Both the position numbers and the translations under genes were made by a program. A stretch of 64,000 bases of DNA from Blakeslea trispora (taxonomy: Eukaryota > Mucoromycota > Mucoromycetes > Mucorales > Choanephoraceae): assembly GCA_025331445.1 (NCBI GenBank), contig JAIWNE010000004.1, positions 310,001 to 374,000 on the forward strand, read 5' to 3'. This document shows, piece after piece, positions 1 to 12,400 of the stretch. The notes below the pieces were generated by a model. It was not told the DNA's origin. It saw nothing but the letters and a program-made list of their open reading frames with translations, and ran no database searches. How positions within the stretch are numbered: position 1 is the stretch's first letter; each line of letters begins with the position of its first letter.

Positions 1-1
1 T

Positions 2-1444
2 ATACAAAAGCTTACTTTAGTCATCGAGAACAAGCACCAGCTAATTCGTCAATTCGAGAAATCAGAGAAACAACAGACAGACCAAATAAGGCAGTTGAAT
101 CGTACCGTGAGTGATCTTGCATCTAAAAAGACAGCCTCCACAAATCATCTCAAAAAAGAGTTGAACGATCTAAGGACACAGTATGAAGCTCGCCTAAAGA
201 AACAACAAGGAGAGCAGGTAGCCTTGCGTCGCAAACATCTTCAGCTGATTCGCTCTTCAGATCGAACTCGTCATCAACATGAATCGAAAATCGAACAATG
301 TCATCGCACCATTGAAAAGTTGGGTCATGAGAAGAAAAAGTTACTCAAGCGTATCAAGATGGAAGCTGACCGCACTAAGGAAAAGGCATCCGAAGCTGAT
401 CGTGAGATGAAAAAGATGAAGAGGCAAGAAGCTCAGTCTGTGACCATCAAGAGACGGTTGGAGCGAGAGCTTGGTCTTCAAAAGGCAGCATGTAAGCGTG
501 CGACAGAAGAAATTGTAGCATTGAGTGGACACATGAAACAAATTGCTGCCATCCTCAAAAAAGTGATGGGGCTTACGACTGTATTAGCTCAACGCAATTT
601 GCTGGCAAAAGCCATCGCCTGCGCCAGTGTTCGAGGCTATCTTGTGAAGCAAAACGCTGTTAAAAAAGCTGGAGGCAAGTTCCAAGTCACTACATTACAA
701 CAAAATGTCTATCAAAAGAAAAAATTCATCCACAAGTAAGTCCAAGATTCCCCTTTTTTTTTCTTGCTCATGAATGATTTATTTGATTTTTGCGACTGTT
801 AATTAGGGCTCTTTATCTCTATGTGAAGGGCCAATATTCTACTCATCCACTGATTCAAGAACTTGTTCAAAAGGTAAATACATATATACATATAATTATA
901 GTAATATAACACCAACAATATATTTGATTAGCGTGCCAGATTGCTTGAAGAGCAGAAAGAACTTTTATCAGAACGCCAAGTAGTTTTGTCTGAAGAAAAC
1001 ATCATGGATTTCGCTGAACCGCAATATATGGATGAGCGAATTGAGCTGATCACAATGGAACTGGATGCTCTCAATCGACATATACTTCATCTCACTACTT
1101 CTTCTGAAACACCTCTGCTGCAACATCTTGATGATGACAGTGACATCAATTGGACAGATGACCAAATGGACCAGCAGGTCGCTTATGAACTAGCTTTATC
1201 ACTCATTCGTTCATTGGAACCAGACGAAGCTAGGTTGATCTCTGAAGCTTTACTACAAGATGTCATTGCTCTAAAAGCAGATCAGATCACACACACCAAC
1301 TCACTCCATCATTTCAATTCCATTATGCAAGTCTTTCAATCAGCACTTGTAAATCTAAAGCGCACGACAAACATACCAGACATTATGACAGATACTATGA
1401 AAAGCCCCTCATGTATTCAATTCGGACTTGTGTTGCCGCAATAA
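2..1444 (+). CDS. Kinesin-4 family motor (KIF4/KIF21-like), C-terminal part, 5' truncated by window edge
   Basis: Three exons are visible, 2-735, 807-873 and 932-1444, joining in frame to 437 codons and a stop; the motor domain lies off the left edge. What remains is a long, very basic and glutamate-rich coiled coil (visible residues about 1-190) with a stretch of alternating Lys/Arg/Glu heptads typical of the kinesin-4 stalk. It is followed by a conserved helical block (LYLYVKG, then LLEEQKELLSER) and an acidic tail. Kinesin-4 motors act on microtubules or chromosomes and regulate plus-end dynamics. Introns are short with GTAAGT/GTAAAT donors. The gene ends 52 bp from the stop codon of the convergent aminopeptidase gene. 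Assignment to kinesin-4 rests on coiled-coil resemblance only; the motor is not seen. Confidence 0.6.
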
Positions 1445-1496
1445 TATCCATCATACCACTTATTTATAAACTATATTATTTATTTCTTTGCTTTAT

Positions 1497-3896
1497 TTAC
1501 ATGTCCTTTTTGATACCAATGTCTTTTTCGATGAGTTGGGCAGCAATGGGGTGGTAAAATGACTTGTGACTCAAATAGGTGCTTACGGCTAAATCAGACC
1601 CATTTTTAGCTTGGTAGAGAAGACGATATAGGGGACGAACAAATTTCATACGACCTTGTTCAGTGATGAACTTGACAACTTCAGGATAAATGGGTTCATA
1701 GCTAGCCATCAAGCAAACTTGCTGCCAACGGAGACGCAAGTCAGCATTGTAATTGGAAGTGAATTGATACAATTCATCCATTTTGACAATCAAGGCATGA
1801 GGCAAAGGAGCAACATCCGTCAACTTTTCCAAAAAGACAATCTTTTGACCAGCAGAGAAGGAGGCAATGTCCTTGGAAGAGAAGGAAGCCAAAAGATCTT
1901 GGTTATCGCGAGCTTGATCCCAGCGCTTAGCCAAATCGTAACATGCATCAGCAAGAGTAGTATCAAATTCAGGGTCGACAGGGGGCATACCGGGTTGGTT
2001 GATCCAGGCATCAAAATCGATAGTATTGAGTTTCTCAATCATACTAGAACCATGTGTCTTTTCCATATAGCTAAACAAGAAATCTTTCCAGTCCTCAGTA
2101 GAGATTGAAGTGGAGGCGAAATTCTTGACATAAGCCTTCATGTAAGGTTCGAAAACGGCAGGTCCACCAACTACCTTCTCAATGTGGTACAAGAAGTTGA
2201 ATCCCTTTTCTATAAACACATCAGGTTCGCGTTAAGACTAGAACAAGAAGGTTTATTTATGCAACACTTACCATAGGGGACTTTAGAGAAAAAGTCGTCA
2301 GGATCAGCACCATCACGAAGATCAGGATTCAAAACTGTCTTGGGTGAGTCAGAACCAAAGAGATCAACACTTTCTTGAAGAGATTTCCAGCCTGTATTAT
2401 TTGGATCAATACGGATGTCTTTCTTTGTATGAACGGATGTAGCGATTCTATACATTACCACTTAAAGCTTCAAACTGTCTAGTGGGTTCACCATGCAAAC
2501 GACCAAGAATCTTTCTTTCAATGAATACTGTCCAACCTTCATTCAACCAATAGTGTTTCTAATTGCAAAAAAAAAAAATATAGATAAATGACCTACACCA
2601 AATCTTCAAATCTCTCTCTCTTTCTATTACCCAAGAATTGGTTGTCACCAGATTACCCATCCAACTATGAGCAATTTCGTGAGCAATAACGTTAACTGCA
2701 CTCTTGTCTCCAGCGAGTAAAGTAGGTGTTACAAAGGTCAAACAGGGATTCTAGAAATTGATGCCTTTCTTTTTAGTCATGGACCATATGAGTACTTTAA
2801 TCTCATCACATTACCTCCATACCACCATAAGGAAATGAAGGAGGGAGGACTAATAAATCATAGCGTCCCCATTCATAAGGAGTCAACAAGGCTTCACCTG
2901 TAGCAACAAATGACTCAGTATCCTAAAAAAAAGTTAACGATTTGATCAATCATGCTTTTCTCTTTTACTATACTTACCGAAAACTCCCATGCTGCCTGCT
3001 CAATCATCTCAGGCTCACACCAAACAGTGCTTCGAGGACCAATTTCACGACCAACAAGGTTACCAGCAGCAATAGCAATCAAATAAGAAGGAATAGTAGT
3101 GTTCTGCTTAAAGTGGTAGGTCTTGAATCCATTTTCTTTGTCCAAATCTTCTTCGATGTCTGTTTGAAGAGCTGACATGACAACAGGTAAATGAGATCGA
3201 ATAGAGGCAGAGTAAGTGACTTTAACGGAAGGTGAGTCTTGGCAAGGAATCATGGCTCGACCATGGATCTGCCGATATATAAGCCAAATTAGAAATAGTC
3301 CATACAACTATTTTTTTTTACTTACAGGCTCACTTTGAGAAAACAGGTAAGGGTATTTTCCACCCAATGTTTGTCTATATAGTTTGATTTTTTTTAGCTT
3401 ACTCATCTTATGATTTCTTATGAAAAAGTATTTACTCGGGCTTCAAAAACTGAATAGCAGTACACTTTTCAGTGGTTTCATAGTCAATCTTGAGTTGAAG
3501 GGGTGTGTTCTTTTGCTCAATGGTTGGTATGTCAATTGTCAGAGCAGAACCCAAGCTGGCATATCTTTCAGCTACATGAAACTAAATCGAGCATTTTGAA
3601 AGTAAGAACCAGGACCAAAACAGGCTGTTTTCTCTAAAAAAGGAAACTAGGTACTAATTCACACAAAATACCTTCAAGTTTTCTTCACCCAGAAATACAG
3701 ACTTAATCTCCAAATAGCTTGTATCCAGTACAATCTTGTCTAATCCGTCGACCAGAGTCAACATATCCAAAAGGACATGGCCATGGATGTTTTGGTTTTC
3801 AAAATCAACATTCCAGTTTAAATGAATATGGCTTGTCTTGACTTGATCAATGTTAGCCTGAGTGCTTAGGTCAATGGTTTTGGAAGGTATACACAT
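1497..3896 (-). CDS. Leukotriene A4 hydrolase-type M1 aminopeptidase
   Basis: Nine exons (3665-3896, 3436-3571, 3326-3374, 2978-3268, 2815-2922, 2631-2750, 2459-2558, 2272-2418, 1497-2209) join in frame to 631 aa, close to the 611 aa of human LTA4H. The zinc site is intact: HEIAH (exon 6) plus the downstream glutamate in WLNEG (exon 7). The GGMEN substrate motif is split across exons 5 and 6. The C-terminal helical domain with EQGRMKF is complete. It is a zinc aminopeptidase, possibly also an epoxide hydrolase, expected in cytosol. The first intron boundary was chosen because it restores the conserved ERY-SLGSAL segment. One intron, 2419-2458, is only 40 nt. I chose the ATG at 3896, just before the conserved N-terminus; an in-frame ATG at 3959 would add 21 hydrophobic residues. 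Confidence 0.93.
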
Positions 3897-4344
3897 TCTG
3901 TATAAATACAGTATGGTGGAAGGAAAAAAGAATAAAATAAAAGAAGAAACACGAAACATGCAAGCTTTGATAAACTGAATTTGCGCACTCAATTTTCTTT
4001 TTTTTTTTCACACGGCCTTTGAAATCTGTACTTTTCAAATTTTCTGCCTTTGGGCACACATTGTGTTGAGAGCTTTAAGATACAGAAATAAAATGTATCA
4101 GTAGTAATCATCCTTTTCAAGCGATATGTCAGACTTGTTGCGATGATATCTGATAGCTTGGCCTATTCTGCGATTTTTGTCCTATCTGCCTAAAAGCTAT
4201 GAGTCTACTATAGACCTTGTAAATGAAGTTTGAGTAATTTGTGCATAAGCTAGTAGAGTGCACCCGACCATGCCTTTTGCTCATGCCCCAACTTGTTGCT
4301 TCTTTCACACTTTAAAAAAGATATTCGGTGTCGCGCAGGTTGTA

Positions 4345-4541
4345 CAGTTTTTTTAGGGCGATTTTGCTCTCAATAAAATTAGTTTCCCTATTTTTGCATT
4401 AAATATTTCGTTTTTTTTTGTTCTAACAAGGAAGCAGATCATTAAAGATCCTTCTCCATTTCTTATTGAATAATGACGAAGACTCAATGCAAAATGGGCG
4501 AAATTGATTTTATTGAGAGCGAAATCACCCTAAAAAAACAG
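4345..4541. mobile_element. 197-bp MITE with about 60-bp terminal inverted repeats and TA target duplication
   Basis: The left end starts CAGTTTTTTTAGGGCGATTT and the right end, read in reverse, starts CTGTTTTTTTAGGGTGATTT. The match continues through CTCAATAAAAT and beyond with scattered differences for about 60 bp. The element is flanked by TA dinucleotides (4343-4344 and 4542-4543), the duplication left by Tc1/mariner-pogo transposases. It has no coding capacity. It lies between the aminopeptidase promoter and the F-box gene. Confidence 0.8.
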
Positions 4542-4854
4542 TATGTGTAGACAAATACATGCTTCAAATAAATTGAGCTATGAAGTGCTCCTGATATCTG
4601 CCTCGACAGTTCATTCATTAATAAAATGTGTTATAACTTTACTATCCCTAAAACGAAATAGCTTTTCATCGTTTGACTACGCAGTAGGCAATGTCAAATG
4701 CGGGTTTCGAAAACTAGGCAACGGAGTCGCAAGTTGCTCAAAAAATGTTTGGTTCATCTTTGCAAACAGTCACAGATGCCTAATATTCATTTGTTTGACC
4801 TTATTTGTTCTATTCCTCTGTCTGTCTTTTGCTGTTGCAAGCTTTGGCTTTATC

Positions 4855-6021
4855 ATGCGTCTTGGTGAACTAAACAATGAGCTATTGACAGCTATTGCTG
4901 GATTTCTTTCAGACGAAGACTTGAAGTATTTTTCCATTGTATGCCGCAAGTTTTTACATGTTGCTCGTAGCGATGCAGTATGGAAGGAAAGACTCTATAA
5001 TGAATTTGGAATCAACTATAAAGTACCTACCGAAAGTTGGAGGGATATGTATAACAGAAAAGTAGAAGATCCTCAGCATTCGAAGCTATGTCCTCACATT
5101 GGCCATGTTACAGGAAAGACATTGGAGCCTTATGCTATCAAGTACCAACAAGTATTGAATTGGTTGCCAAAGAACCTAAATTGTGCTACTTGCGGTACGA
5201 ACTGCGCTGAAACTGGTCTATGTCTTTATGTTCACAAGAACAATGTCAGAAACAGTAAGTGACATGATTGCACTATTACCAAACCAAAGACTAAGCTCAA
5301 TATTGCGTATATAGGATGTAAAGAGTGCGCCTACACTTTTCACAAACAAGTAGAGGGTCTCGGTATACTTTTCCGTATGAACGTTCTTCAAATGTATTGC
5401 TTTCATTGTAATCGATTGGTAAGAAAAGCAATATTTGTCGAAATCCCTAGCAACAATTTTAACAGACTTGTAACATTCATTAGCTTGGAGAAACACGGGG
5501 CGATGTTGGAGAAGCACACTATGTAGACCTGCTACTCAAATTACTTACAAACGATAGTGAGAAGGGCCAAGAGGCCATGGAGAAAAGATACCAATGTATG
5601 CAGGAAAGAGTCCTTTATGCAGAACAGGCAGACCGCGCTTCAGTGGTCAAAAAAGGCACTTATTATTTTATAGAAAGAGTTTGGTTGATTTCTTGGTTTT
5701 TACGATTGTGTGATGGTAAAATTGGTATTGGGCCTATCAATAACGAAGAACTGGAAGACCCAAAGAGAATGGGTAAATTGAACCCCAACTCAAGGCCAAG
5801 AGGTAACTTCAAGGGCGGTTTCTCAATTGTCACTCCCTTTTTATGGGAGTATCTTGTCAAGACCTATGGCTTGGTTGGTAACACCTATAGTTCAGGTAAC
5901 CAAGTAGAGTGCTTTATGAAGCAGCTTTGATTCCTAACAGAGTGTTTCTTTTTTAGAGGATGTAACTGGCCCAGAATATTGTGGATTGATAGACTCTATC
6001 AGGGATTGGAGATTAAACTAG
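4855..6021 (+). CDS. F-box protein with UBP-like zinc finger and DUSP domain
   Basis: Four exons (4855-5254, 5315-5418, 5484-5895, 5957-6021) join to 326 aa. Residues about 3-45 form an F-box (LNNELLTAIAGFL with the conserved Leu/Trp pattern), which would bind Skp1 in an SCF ubiquitin ligase. Residues about 80-170 carry paired cysteines (CATCG, CKEC, CFHC) preceded by a CPHIGHV motif, resembling a modified ZnF-UBP. Residues about 205-290 match a DUSP domain (YFIERVWLISWF, then RPRGNFKGGF and a C-terminal VTPFLWEYLVKTYG), a module otherwise common in ubiquitin-specific proteases. No protease domain is present, so this is a probable ubiquitin-pathway adaptor. The frame stays open upstream to an ATG at 4543. 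I start at 4855 because it directly precedes the F-box. Confidence 0.8.
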
Positions 6022-6247
6022 ACATACCATCATTCTCTTGTTTTGTTTTATTTTTAAAAAGAAAATTGTAAATACAGTCTTGCAGACTATAACCTGCAAG
6101 TTTCAAATTTTATAGAAAACTACAACTCTTATTTTTGTTTTTTTTTTGCAAGTAAAAAATTGAACTGATTCATCACTTTATCCTTATATCGAATAACCAC
6201 TAAATTATCGCTTTGGCAAAGTCTTTTCAAGTACCAACTGGCGCTTT

Positions 6248-8050
6248 TTGAACTACTCAGCATTGCATAAAACAGCTAATAATGGGTTTTTTTTGCATAT
6301 CTTTGCTTTCAAGTGCTGAGAATACATACACAAGACTTTCAAAATCAAGAAAGAACAGAAAAAAAATCAATCTGTTGACTACGTTCATTTGGGTGACACA
6401 GCAAAAGCATGATTTCTATTATTGAACATTGCCTTATTTCTTCTTTCAGTCGACAAATCTCAAGGTTTTTGGCAAAGAATCTAAATCCTTAAATCAACAA
6501 ACACAACTTGTTGCTTGAGTCGAGTTTTGTCTACTTGATTTCAAACATGCAATTAGGCATAGTAGATGAATGTGTTGAATTTGGCTGGTATTTATATGCC
6601 AATGTCTTTAATGAAAAAAAAAACAGCAGCGTATTCCCTTTTTTTTTCTCCCCTTAGACTATAATAATTTTCATTTTCATTAAGTATACACACCAACCGA
6701 AGTCAGTGCCAAAACCTCCCAAGAAGGAAGGAAAAGAAGGCAATATATAATACGCCGGCTCACATTGAGTATGGCATGCTGTCCCGTGCAGCGCTACCAT
6801 ACAGCAATGATCATGAGGCGGATCCCTGTTCAAAGGGAGTGCAATAACAATCATCGTCATCCTCCGGTTAACTTGCATACTTAGCGCTTCACGGGAAGGG
6901 AACTAAGTGCGTCGCCAAAGACGATACATAACCATTTTTAAGAGATCAGGTGTATGCAGCTGCCCAACAATGAACAAACATACTCAAGCGAAATTCCTTC
7001 ACGGCAATGAAGCCGATCATTAGAAACTTGGCAGAGCTCGACTCATCAGTCCGCGTTACTATCACAGCTAGAAAGCTGCCCAGTCCCAAACGTACTATAA
7101 TCAGAGTTAGGATAAAGAAACAGAAAACAAGAGGGAAAAGGTCCCTTTTTATATCTTTTTTGACAAGACCAAATCACATGTTATTTTGACTGCTAAATTT
7201 TTCTAGCAGTCCTTGATGGGACTTGCTTTTTCGTGCTTTCCCACCCCCTTGTGCTTTTTGCTTTCTCCTTATTATTTTGTAGGAAAAAAGTAAGAAGAAG
7301 CAAGAAAAGTAAGAAAGAGTAAAGAGCTACAAAGAAAGGATGCAAATTTCCTTGACATTTACTTTACTTCAATAAATAAACTCCTTTTTAAAAAAAAGCA
7401 TGGATTATAGTGATACTTGTCCAACCACTTCAAGACGTTGGTCAGTGCGCATAGACTCCGCTTCAGGTTCTTTTTTTTTATGCCCAAGAATTTGAAAGGC
7501 TCCTAACCTGCTCTCTTATTCTATTATATGAGCATCACAAACTCTTTTGTTTTCAAAAGGGAACTACCGGGAGGTTTAATTTGGTTGAAGTTGTCACGCT
7601 TGTTTAAGATGGAGGTTGTCACACCACCAAGGTTAATTTCTTTTTTAGACTTGTTTTCTTACAGTGAATGGTTAAACAGTCAAAGCTGGCTATATTTTGA
7701 AAAGAAAAAAAAAAGACACCAATATGATCTGTGTTATGACTTGAAGCATTAAACATAGAACCAAAATTAAAAAGATCTTTATTTTCTCTTCTAGTTACAG
7801 TGTTGGAAAAGAACCAGTCAGGACCTCGACATCAGTGTCCATAAATGCCGAGATCACAAACGAATGACTTTGCGTATGAGTACTATTGAGAATGCAGTCA
7901 AATCGGATGATACTTGAGTGTAGCTAATTAAAAGTTTCATAAAAATAACGCAATTGCTCTGAATAATTAAGATAGTACCACTGATTGTGTTTGATCAGTA
8001 AAAGAATATAGTACCTATCAAATAAACCATATTGATGAGTAATTAAGAAT
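6248..8050 (+). repeat. Inverted repeat A, left copy (about 1.8 kb)
   Basis: This stretch matches the reverse complement of 28236-30198 almost base for base over about 1.75 kb, with only a few small indels. It contains two short open frames conserved in both copies (6654-6878 minus, 7007-7189 plus) with no recognisable domain, and a C/G-rich structured part around 6750-6910. Weaker similarity continues to about 8113. The start (near 6248) lies just beyond the 3' flank of the F-box gene and the end abuts a MULE fragment. It may be a mobile element of unknown class. Confidence 0.9.
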
Positions 8051-8116
8051 CTTTTAGCAAAGGTGCCAAATTCAACAAACATCCAATAAGCGATATGAAC
8101 GATAGTTGCCATGAAG

Positions 8117-8958
8117 CCAAACTAAAGAGACATTATAGCTTGTCTTATTAAAAAAGCAGCAACTGATTTGATTGAGCAAATTAAAAGTAAAAGTTATAAG
8201 GCCAACTACACTCTCAATGCTGCTGGCTTTCTTACTGGTGTATTTTCCACTAATAATCACACAGTCGAAAATGCTATGAGATTTAATAAAGTAATCATCA
8301 TTGATGCTAATTATGACACAAATAATTTGAAGATGCCATTCATTTGTGCTTTTGGTGTTGGTAATATTGGAGGTTTGACTTACATTACTTTCTCAGATAT
8401 TTTTGCATGAACCTCGAATGAGAAAGGAGAAATTTATAAATGGCTGTTAAATAGTCTGCAAAACGCCTTGCAAAGTGGTCCCTGATAGTACTGTGTTTGT
8501 AACTAACAAGTGCAAGGCTCTTTTGAAACTCTTCAAGAGAAAACAAGAGATTGTTATGTATTTGGCACCTACTCAACAGCTTGGACGAAAACTGTAACTT
8601 TGCTGTGTTCAAGGACAAAACTGATGCTGAAAAGTTTAAGAGCCATGCCAAGAGACCGACAAAGATGAAAAGCTACGTTGAATTTCACGAAAGCAAGAGA
8701 TTAGCTACAGTAAACGCTTTTCGATCTTGTGAAAATGACTACAAGAAAATAAAATTGCTCACAGATTCAATTGAAGCAATGTTAGCCGAACTCATTATTG
8801 CTAAAGACGAAAAAGTATGGCATCTTGAAATGGATCTGCCTTTAGCAGCTGAAGTTCGAGCTATAGGCAGAAAGAAGATTGCGAGACATTTTACAATTCC
8901 AAGAGACCATGCTATAGTATCTTCAAACGCTCAAATCCATACTACTCAATTAGTATAA
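8117..8958 (+). pseudogene. MULE transposase, catalytic and C-terminal part, broken
   Basis: In pieces in different frames one can read the MULE transposase core: a segment around 8168-8405 with LTGVFS, the first catalytic aspartate in IIIDANYDTNNLKMP and GVG, then VFVTNKCKALL (about 8480-8530) and a LCIWHLL segment (8551 onward) leading to a stop at 8958. These match the order of the MULE domain of Mutator-like elements. A TGA after 8407, frameshifts near 8410, 8470 and 8550, and asparagine where the second catalytic aspartate is expected (VTN for VTD) show it is dead. The N-terminal zinc-binding half is missing here but is found at 30197-30540 on the other strand. Confidence 0.75.
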
Positions 8959-9496
8959 CAACAACCACTTTATTTGAGAGAACAGTTCCAGCCTATTTGG
9001 TCCATAATTAATGCATTTCATACTATGACCATGACAAACTCAGACAGAAGCAATATATACCAATAGCCCTCTACTCAACATAACCCAAGCACTCAAAACG
9101 AGAACTGATTCTTTTTCCAAGGAATACAATACCACCTTGGTAGTCTCAGTCATGTCAATGAGGATTGTTCTAGAAACGATGGATGATTCAGTTCTTTTTT
9201 TTTTTTCTTGAAAGGAAGGAGAGAACATCTAAGCTGAAGTAATTGAATGAAATAATAGATCGCGAAAAAAACGAGGTCAAAAGAGAGGGACGAGCAAATA
9301 ACAGACTTTTAGTGTTCCTTTCATCCACTTTAGTTCTTTTGAAGCGCAATCTGTTTACAGGCATAGTGTATGATTTTTTCTTTGTATTATTACAGGAATA
9401 GTGTAACTCTTACAATGAGCAATAAAATAATTTCAATCACCGAAAGATTTGCAACTTTTTGATTTTCTTGTTTTATGTGTGACTACTTTTGTAAAA
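8914..9496 (+). repeat. Repeat C, left copy (probable MULE terminal repeat, 583 bp)
   Basis: It matches 30709-31288 in the same orientation with a few percent difference. It begins inside the last codons of the MULE fragment and ends at GTGTGACTACTTTTGTAAAA. Next to each copy lies one half of a MULE transposase, so the pair is best read as the element's terminal repeats, now direct rather than inverted because of a later inversion. No 8-11 bp target duplication was recognised at the outer ends. Confidence 0.75.
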
Positions 9497-12400
9497 AAAC
9501 TAAAAAAAACTAAAAAAATCAAAAAAAAAATCAAATTTGAATCTTGAGCGACTGTTTTTAAGAAACTGATTGTTAGTCTATGGATCATGCTACTATTTAG
9601 TGTAAACAACGACAACAACAAAAAAACCAGAAGAGGTCAAGCCTTTTGTTGATTCATAATGAGCAATGAAATACACAAAAATATTAGAACAACCTCAATG
9701 TCGAATTGCGTAACATAAACACTCGAGTCAATAAGCATTAAAATCTTACCATAAACTGCTCAATTGTTTGGAGCTAGACACAAAGGACAAGGCTTTGATT
9801 TTTCGGAAAAGGAGAAAAAAAGAGATGTTGCATAAGGCGATCAAAGTGATCTTGAAGTCCAAATAAAGATATGAGCCTGATTTATCTTTGCTCAAATAAA
9901 CCGAAAATTTATCTAACCAATAGGGCGATCTATTCTTTTTTTCTTCTTCAAGGCAGCAAAGGGGTCTCTTGTTGTCTACGCACATGTCTCATAACTTTTT
10001 TTTTTGGAGTACAAGTGCGCTTTAGCCTTGCTTCAAAAGCTATATTTTTTTCGCAAGAGATCTTTGAGTTGAAGTATTTTGAAAATCATGTCACTTCAGT
10101 AGCCTCAAGCATTTAAGCACACGAAGCACCTTATTATTAATAGGATAGAATCAACAAAAGTAAACAGGGATGATCTGATTTCGCTTTCTGAACTCTACAG
10201 GCTTTCAACTAAACCAATACCATCAGGCACCTTGCAAATAGATAGCCCGTCTCCTTTTGTTGTTTCTGTTGTATGTTTGGATTATCCATAAAAAAGGTTT
10301 TGTCTTTCTCATCAAGCTTGAGTGGTAGTTGGATCCGAAAGCGTTAAAACATAAGGAAATCCACTCTTTAGGGTATAAGTTATGATTGGTTATCTTGAGT
10401 AGAGACGAGTCGCTAATAACACGAATTGAGAGAGCTTATTAAAATTTGAAAGATTCAAATTGACAACTAGCAATCATAGTATGAAATTGATCAAAGAAAG
10501 TTCAATAAAGACTTTTTGAACTGAAAATGCTAGAATAAAAGCATGTTGTCATGGAAATTTGGTGCTGTCAGAAATAAATAGATAAATAAAAATAAAAAAC
10601 GGATGAAGCCATTTAGTTTTCAGTATCGTATTTGGATCTGATTTTTTTTTCTCATATGCAGTAGACCCGTTAGTTTAGATTGTTAGGAGAATAGTTCTGG
10701 CAGGTTACAACTCCAACCTCTGTTCTTCACTTCATACTTTGTTTGAGTTTGACTGGCAGGACTCTTTGTCCTTCAGCTTTCAGTTTTTTTCACTTGAATA
10801 GAAAAAGATGCAACAATCACAACCTTTCCAGTTTGCTTCTCTCTTTGTCTTTAAGCACGCAGATAACATATTCTTTTTCTTTTGAAAACCCGCCATATCT
10901 TTATTGGTGAGAGATTTGCTGCAACTCGGATCACTTCTAAATAAAGAAAACTGTAAACCCTAACCGACATCACGGTATACTTGTTTGAACTATCAGAACT
11001 GACTATTAGAAAAAAAGGAGTAGAAGAAACATAAACAAACTCAATGGTGAGAGAATGGTTTAAAAGTTGCAGGAATGAGACGTGACAAACTAACAAAATC
11101 AGATGATTTAAAAGGCTAATATCAGTTTAGTCCGTCTGCTTGTGTAAATGACAATACATAAATCATTTCAATAGAAAATAGACCTTATGATAGAATCAAG
11201 TGCTTTTCTGTTTCATCTGCTTAATAAAGAACAAGGCGCATTTGTGAAGAAAGGATTACTAGTTGGTCATATATTTCTTAGCTTTTAAAGCAACAAAAAA
11301 AAAGGTCGAAAAGTACAAAAAAGATTTTTATTTTTGCCAAAATAAACATTTACTGTAGTGCGACCTTAGTACCCCCTCCCCCCATTTTGTTCGTATGCTT
11401 CTTAGAATTTTATGGTCTTGATTTGATATAGTTAAGTGGGTAGTTGAATTTTTTTCAGGTAACTTTATGCGCTTGTATTACATTCACTTTTCCCCACATC
11501 TCACCAGCCAATCAAAGTAAATTCCTACCATTTCACATTTCCCGTCAAACAAAATAAAAAAAAGTGCCGAACGAATAAAACCTTGTGCCACGTATTACCA
11601 GCTTTACGCCTACTTGATTCTTTTTTATTACTTTTTGTGGGGAAAAAAAAAGAAACCCTCGTTGACCTAGCTATCTTGAAACACATTGTTCTTGACCTGT
11701 TGACTAAAAATTTCACGAAATAACCCTGCTTTTGTTTTCTCAACAATATCGCGCTTTGATGGTGAAATGGGAATCTATATGCTATCCTAGAGGAAGAGAG
11801 GGGAAACAAATGAAAGAAAATCAGCATATTTTTTTGTACACATGATTTGTCTACTTCTGTATGATAGAATCATTCGGCAGTAACAAGAACTAGGCCATCA
11901 ACCAGTTCTCCCGCTGACATCTGCCACACAATGGGAGATGCAAGTACATGTAAGAAGCCAGATGTCATACATAATGAGGCTTGACTATTGCAAAAAAAAA
12001 AGACTGTATGGCTCTCAAATCAGTAAATGTAATTCTATTCTTTTACCCTCTGTCCTCTTTCATTTACTTTTTTTTTCTTACATGTCATAAAAAAAGAGAG
12101 ATGAGCTCATACAGATGTAGTACACAGCCTACTCTTCATTGACTCGGTCTTTTCTTGTCGTTCTAGCATTTATCATGTAACTAAAGGGTTAAATGAATTA
12201 TAAATATTTCTACTCCACCATGCTATATATTTTCCTTTCTCTGTCAATTGAAATCCAAATCAGGTAAATGGAAATTACAAGAAAAGAAAATGGTTACACT
12301 TGTACTGCAAAGTCGTACGAGTGAGAGCACATTTGAATCATCCTATTTGTACAATCACTTTGTAAGCAGAAAGGAAAAATTACTTGTATTACTATCTATG

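Noticed and set aside
1656..2108. 150-codon plus-strand frame across the aminopeptidase gene
   Set aside because: It is antisense to the conserved last exon of the LTA4H-type gene and shows no domain.
11525..11827. 100-codon minus-strand frame upstream of the transporter
   Set aside because: Low-complexity Phe/Lys/Ser composition, no domain and no splice context.
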